Below, in pieces: positions 62,320-64,000 of a stretch of 64,000 nucleotides of DNA; position 1 is the stretch's first letter, and each line of letters starts with the position of its first letter. A program made the translations under genes and the position numbers. Origin of the DNA: Amorphochlora amoebiformis. Its lineage: Eukaryota > Cercozoa > Chlorarachniophyceae. The notes beneath the pieces are model-generated. The model saw only the letters and a program-made list of their open reading frames with translations, was not told the origin of the DNA and ran no database searches. The DNA is taken from NCBI GenBank assembly GCA_054601695.1, contig BAAHQB010000087.1:434001-498000 (forward strand), given 5' to 3'.

Positions 62320-63054
62320 CACAAGTATTGTTCAATCGTATTTTTATAGCATGAAAAATTGTCTACCTTGATGCTCAAAAAGAAAAAATTGACTACCACC
62401 ACAGCTAATCGATACATCATGGTGGCTACGATCCAAAAGCTGAAAATATAAATTCCAACTTCGAGTACCTGAGTGGATCAAAGGTTAGAATACATCCCAT
62501 GTAGATGTACTCTATCACATCTCTTTTCCCTGTCTCTCTCTCATCTTGACCTCTCTCATCTTGACCTCTCTCATCTTGACCTCTCTCATCTTGACCTCTT
62601 CATCTTGCTTTCTCTCTCCCTTTCTCTCTCCATCTTCTTCCCGACCCTCTTTGGTTTCCCCTCTCTATTTTGTTCTCTCTCTATGTCTCTCTTTCTCTCT
62701 CTCTTTCCCTTTTCTCCATTCTAAGATCTTCTCTATCTCATTCTCTCACAAATCACATAGATCTCTACGCATCCAGATACCGATGCTCCACACTCGGCGC
62801 AATGACGTACGTTTGCCATATATATAGCGCCAATATCGTAGAAGATAGTGATAAAAACAAGGAACTTGAGAGCGTACCATGAGATGCTATTTGTAACCTC
62901 GATATATATATATATTATATATATATATATATTATATGTACATATATATATATATATTTATACATACATATATCTATATATATATATACATAATTTTATA
63001 CAAGCTGACATATATAGTTTAGTCAAACACACACACACACATATATATATATAT

Positions 63055-63091
<37 letters not shown>

Positions 63092-63285
63092 GAATCACGA
63101 AGAAGAGTTACCTTTCGAAATGTGTACACAGAATCTTTCCCTTGGCAGATCATATGGTCGACCTTCATGGAAGTTGCGGTTTCTTCTCCACCTTTCTTAA
63201 CATCAATCGCGTGATCCCTCCTGTCAGAAGCAGACGTATAATATGTATACATATATTATGTGCTATTACATATATGTGATTAATA

Positions 63286-63329
<44 letters not shown>

Positions 63330-63525
63330 TATATATTATTTACAGGCCAGTATATATGCTCCAACTGGTCATTAACTCCTATATATTTGCACGGCCGTGA
63401 TATATGCTGTCAAGTGTCGCGAAACCATATTCACACATTTACACGACCGTTATACATGTTCCCAACTGCCTGGGTACTGTATGTACATTTACGAATATAT
63501 ATATATATATATGTATATATATATG

Positions 63526-63561
<36 letters not shown>

Positions 63562-63684
63562 TTATACTTTTTAAATATATATGTTGCTCCATACATACAT
63601 ACGTATATGTGTGTATACGTATACAAATAAAATATCTAAATATATTTCTGTTGTTCGCGCCGCGGTATACCACTGGTAGTCCAT
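60621..63684 (-). CDS. Unrecognised protein of about 246 aa with a C-terminal coiled coil (tentative model)
   Basis: Ten exons in transcript order keep phase from an ATG to a stop: 63684-63671, 63220-63112, 62886-62750, 62439-62367, 62072-62009, 61630-61578, 61309-61242, 61160-61085, 60948-60866, 60684-60621. The best supported are 63220-63112 ([26 protein letters not shown]), 61309-61242 ([20 protein letters not shown]), 61160-61085 ([20 protein letters not shown], a clear charged helix), 60948-60866 and the last ([19 protein letters not shown] then TAA). Exons 62886-62750 to 61578 are less sure: more than one frame is open (62886-62750 could also encode a hydrophobic segment). No family recognised. 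The first exon of 14 nt is inferred only from phase and an ATG. Confidence 0.45.
62520..62720 (+). repeat. CT-rich tract with four CTCTCATCTTGAC units
   Basis: Four tandem 15-bp units CTCTCATCTTGACCT at about 62546-62602 inside a C/T-rich block. Relative to the - strand gene it is purine-rich, unlike the tracts in the cyclase introns. Confidence 0.85.
63345..63485 (+). repeat. Degenerate repeat related to TTTACACGACCGTTATACATG
   Basis: Three units of about 45-50 bp begin TTTACAGGCCAGTATATATG, TTTGCACGGCCGTGATATATG (one base longer) and TTTACACGACCGTTATACATG. They lie in the first intron of the tentative - strand gene and resemble the units at 5780-6010. Confidence 0.6.
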
Positions 63685-64000
63685 AGTTCGGTTGAAACCT
63701 GTTAGAATTGGTTAGATTATGACTTACTTGAGACGAAGTGTATGTGCGTATGTGCGCTCAGATTACTAGCATACTCTTCCGAAGCGTGACATTGCATAAC
63801 GTCGCCTTATCACATAGTCTGAACCCGGCACCGGATAGTATCCGATCGAACCGATTAATGCGGGAGAGTTGATCTCTAGCAATCTCCGGGATTTCCAGGG
63901 ATCTCTAACACATCTATGGAAATGTTTCGCACGCTATCGATATAGACTCTTTGAACTGCGTCCTCTCAAATTATTTGTATTGTTGCTTTAATACCATATG
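63685..64000. other. Unique sequence upstream of the tentative - strand gene
   Basis: About 315 bp of normal base composition with no (AT)n. 63830-63905 (CCGGATAGTATCCG, GATCTCTAGCAATCTCC, GGATCTCT) resembles the end of the minisatellite block at 23200-23275. No gene seen. Confidence 0.4.

Noticed and set aside
63650-63720. tRNA-like segment (GGTTGAAACC)
   Set aside because: No acceptor stem or anticodon arm could be drawn around it.

Overview
The window is nuclear DNA of an intron-rich eukaryotic alga, most likely of the green lineage. The strongest evidence is a single reading frame that joins a plant-type lycopene beta-cyclase to a lycopene epsilon-cyclase, an arrangement known from mamiellophyte prasinophytes. 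A secondary green alga is not excluded, because the leader of that protein opens with a signal-peptide-like hydrophobic stretch. Interstitial telomere-like arrays have the unit TTAGGG/CCCTAA. All gene models were built by eye from GT..AG (one GC..AG) junctions, codon-phase continuity and family motifs; no program was run.

Five genes were assembled. (1) + strand, 148-3712: the 3' part of a Der/EngA-type GTPase gene whose 5' part lies left of the window. (2) - strand, 9048 to 4232: a protein of about 825 aa, low-complexity in its N-terminal half, with one membrane segment and a VxIPxGVxPGSxFxV motif. (3) + strand, 9902-26280: a secreted right-handed parallel beta-helix protein of about 796 aa in 28 exons. 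(4) - strand, 31006 to 27416: a WEE1-family kinase of about 725 aa in 7 exons. (5) + strand, 31177-58077: the LCYB-LCYE fusion, about 1128 aa in 40 exons over 26.9 kb. A sixth, weaker model on the - strand (63684 to 60621) gives an unrecognised 246-aa protein with a coiled coil.

Gene order is strictly alternating: gene 1 converges on gene 2, genes 2 and 3 diverge from an 853-bp spacer, 3 converges on 4, 4 and 5 diverge from a 170-bp spacer, and 5 converges on 6. Two of the convergent spacers (26281-27415 and 58078-60620) are strikingly rich in CTAG.

Most of the window is intron, and most intron is (AT)n/(GTAT)n microsatellite, interrupted by CT-rich tracts, telomere-like arrays and short minisatellites. 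The outstanding feature is that at no fewer than 13 places a splice junction plus 15-45 nt of the adjoining exon has been copied once to three times into the neighbouring intron, with AT microsatellite between copies. This leaves decoy acceptors upstream or decoy donors downstream of the real exons. It looks like a mechanism of intron growth by microsatellite-bounded tandem duplication.
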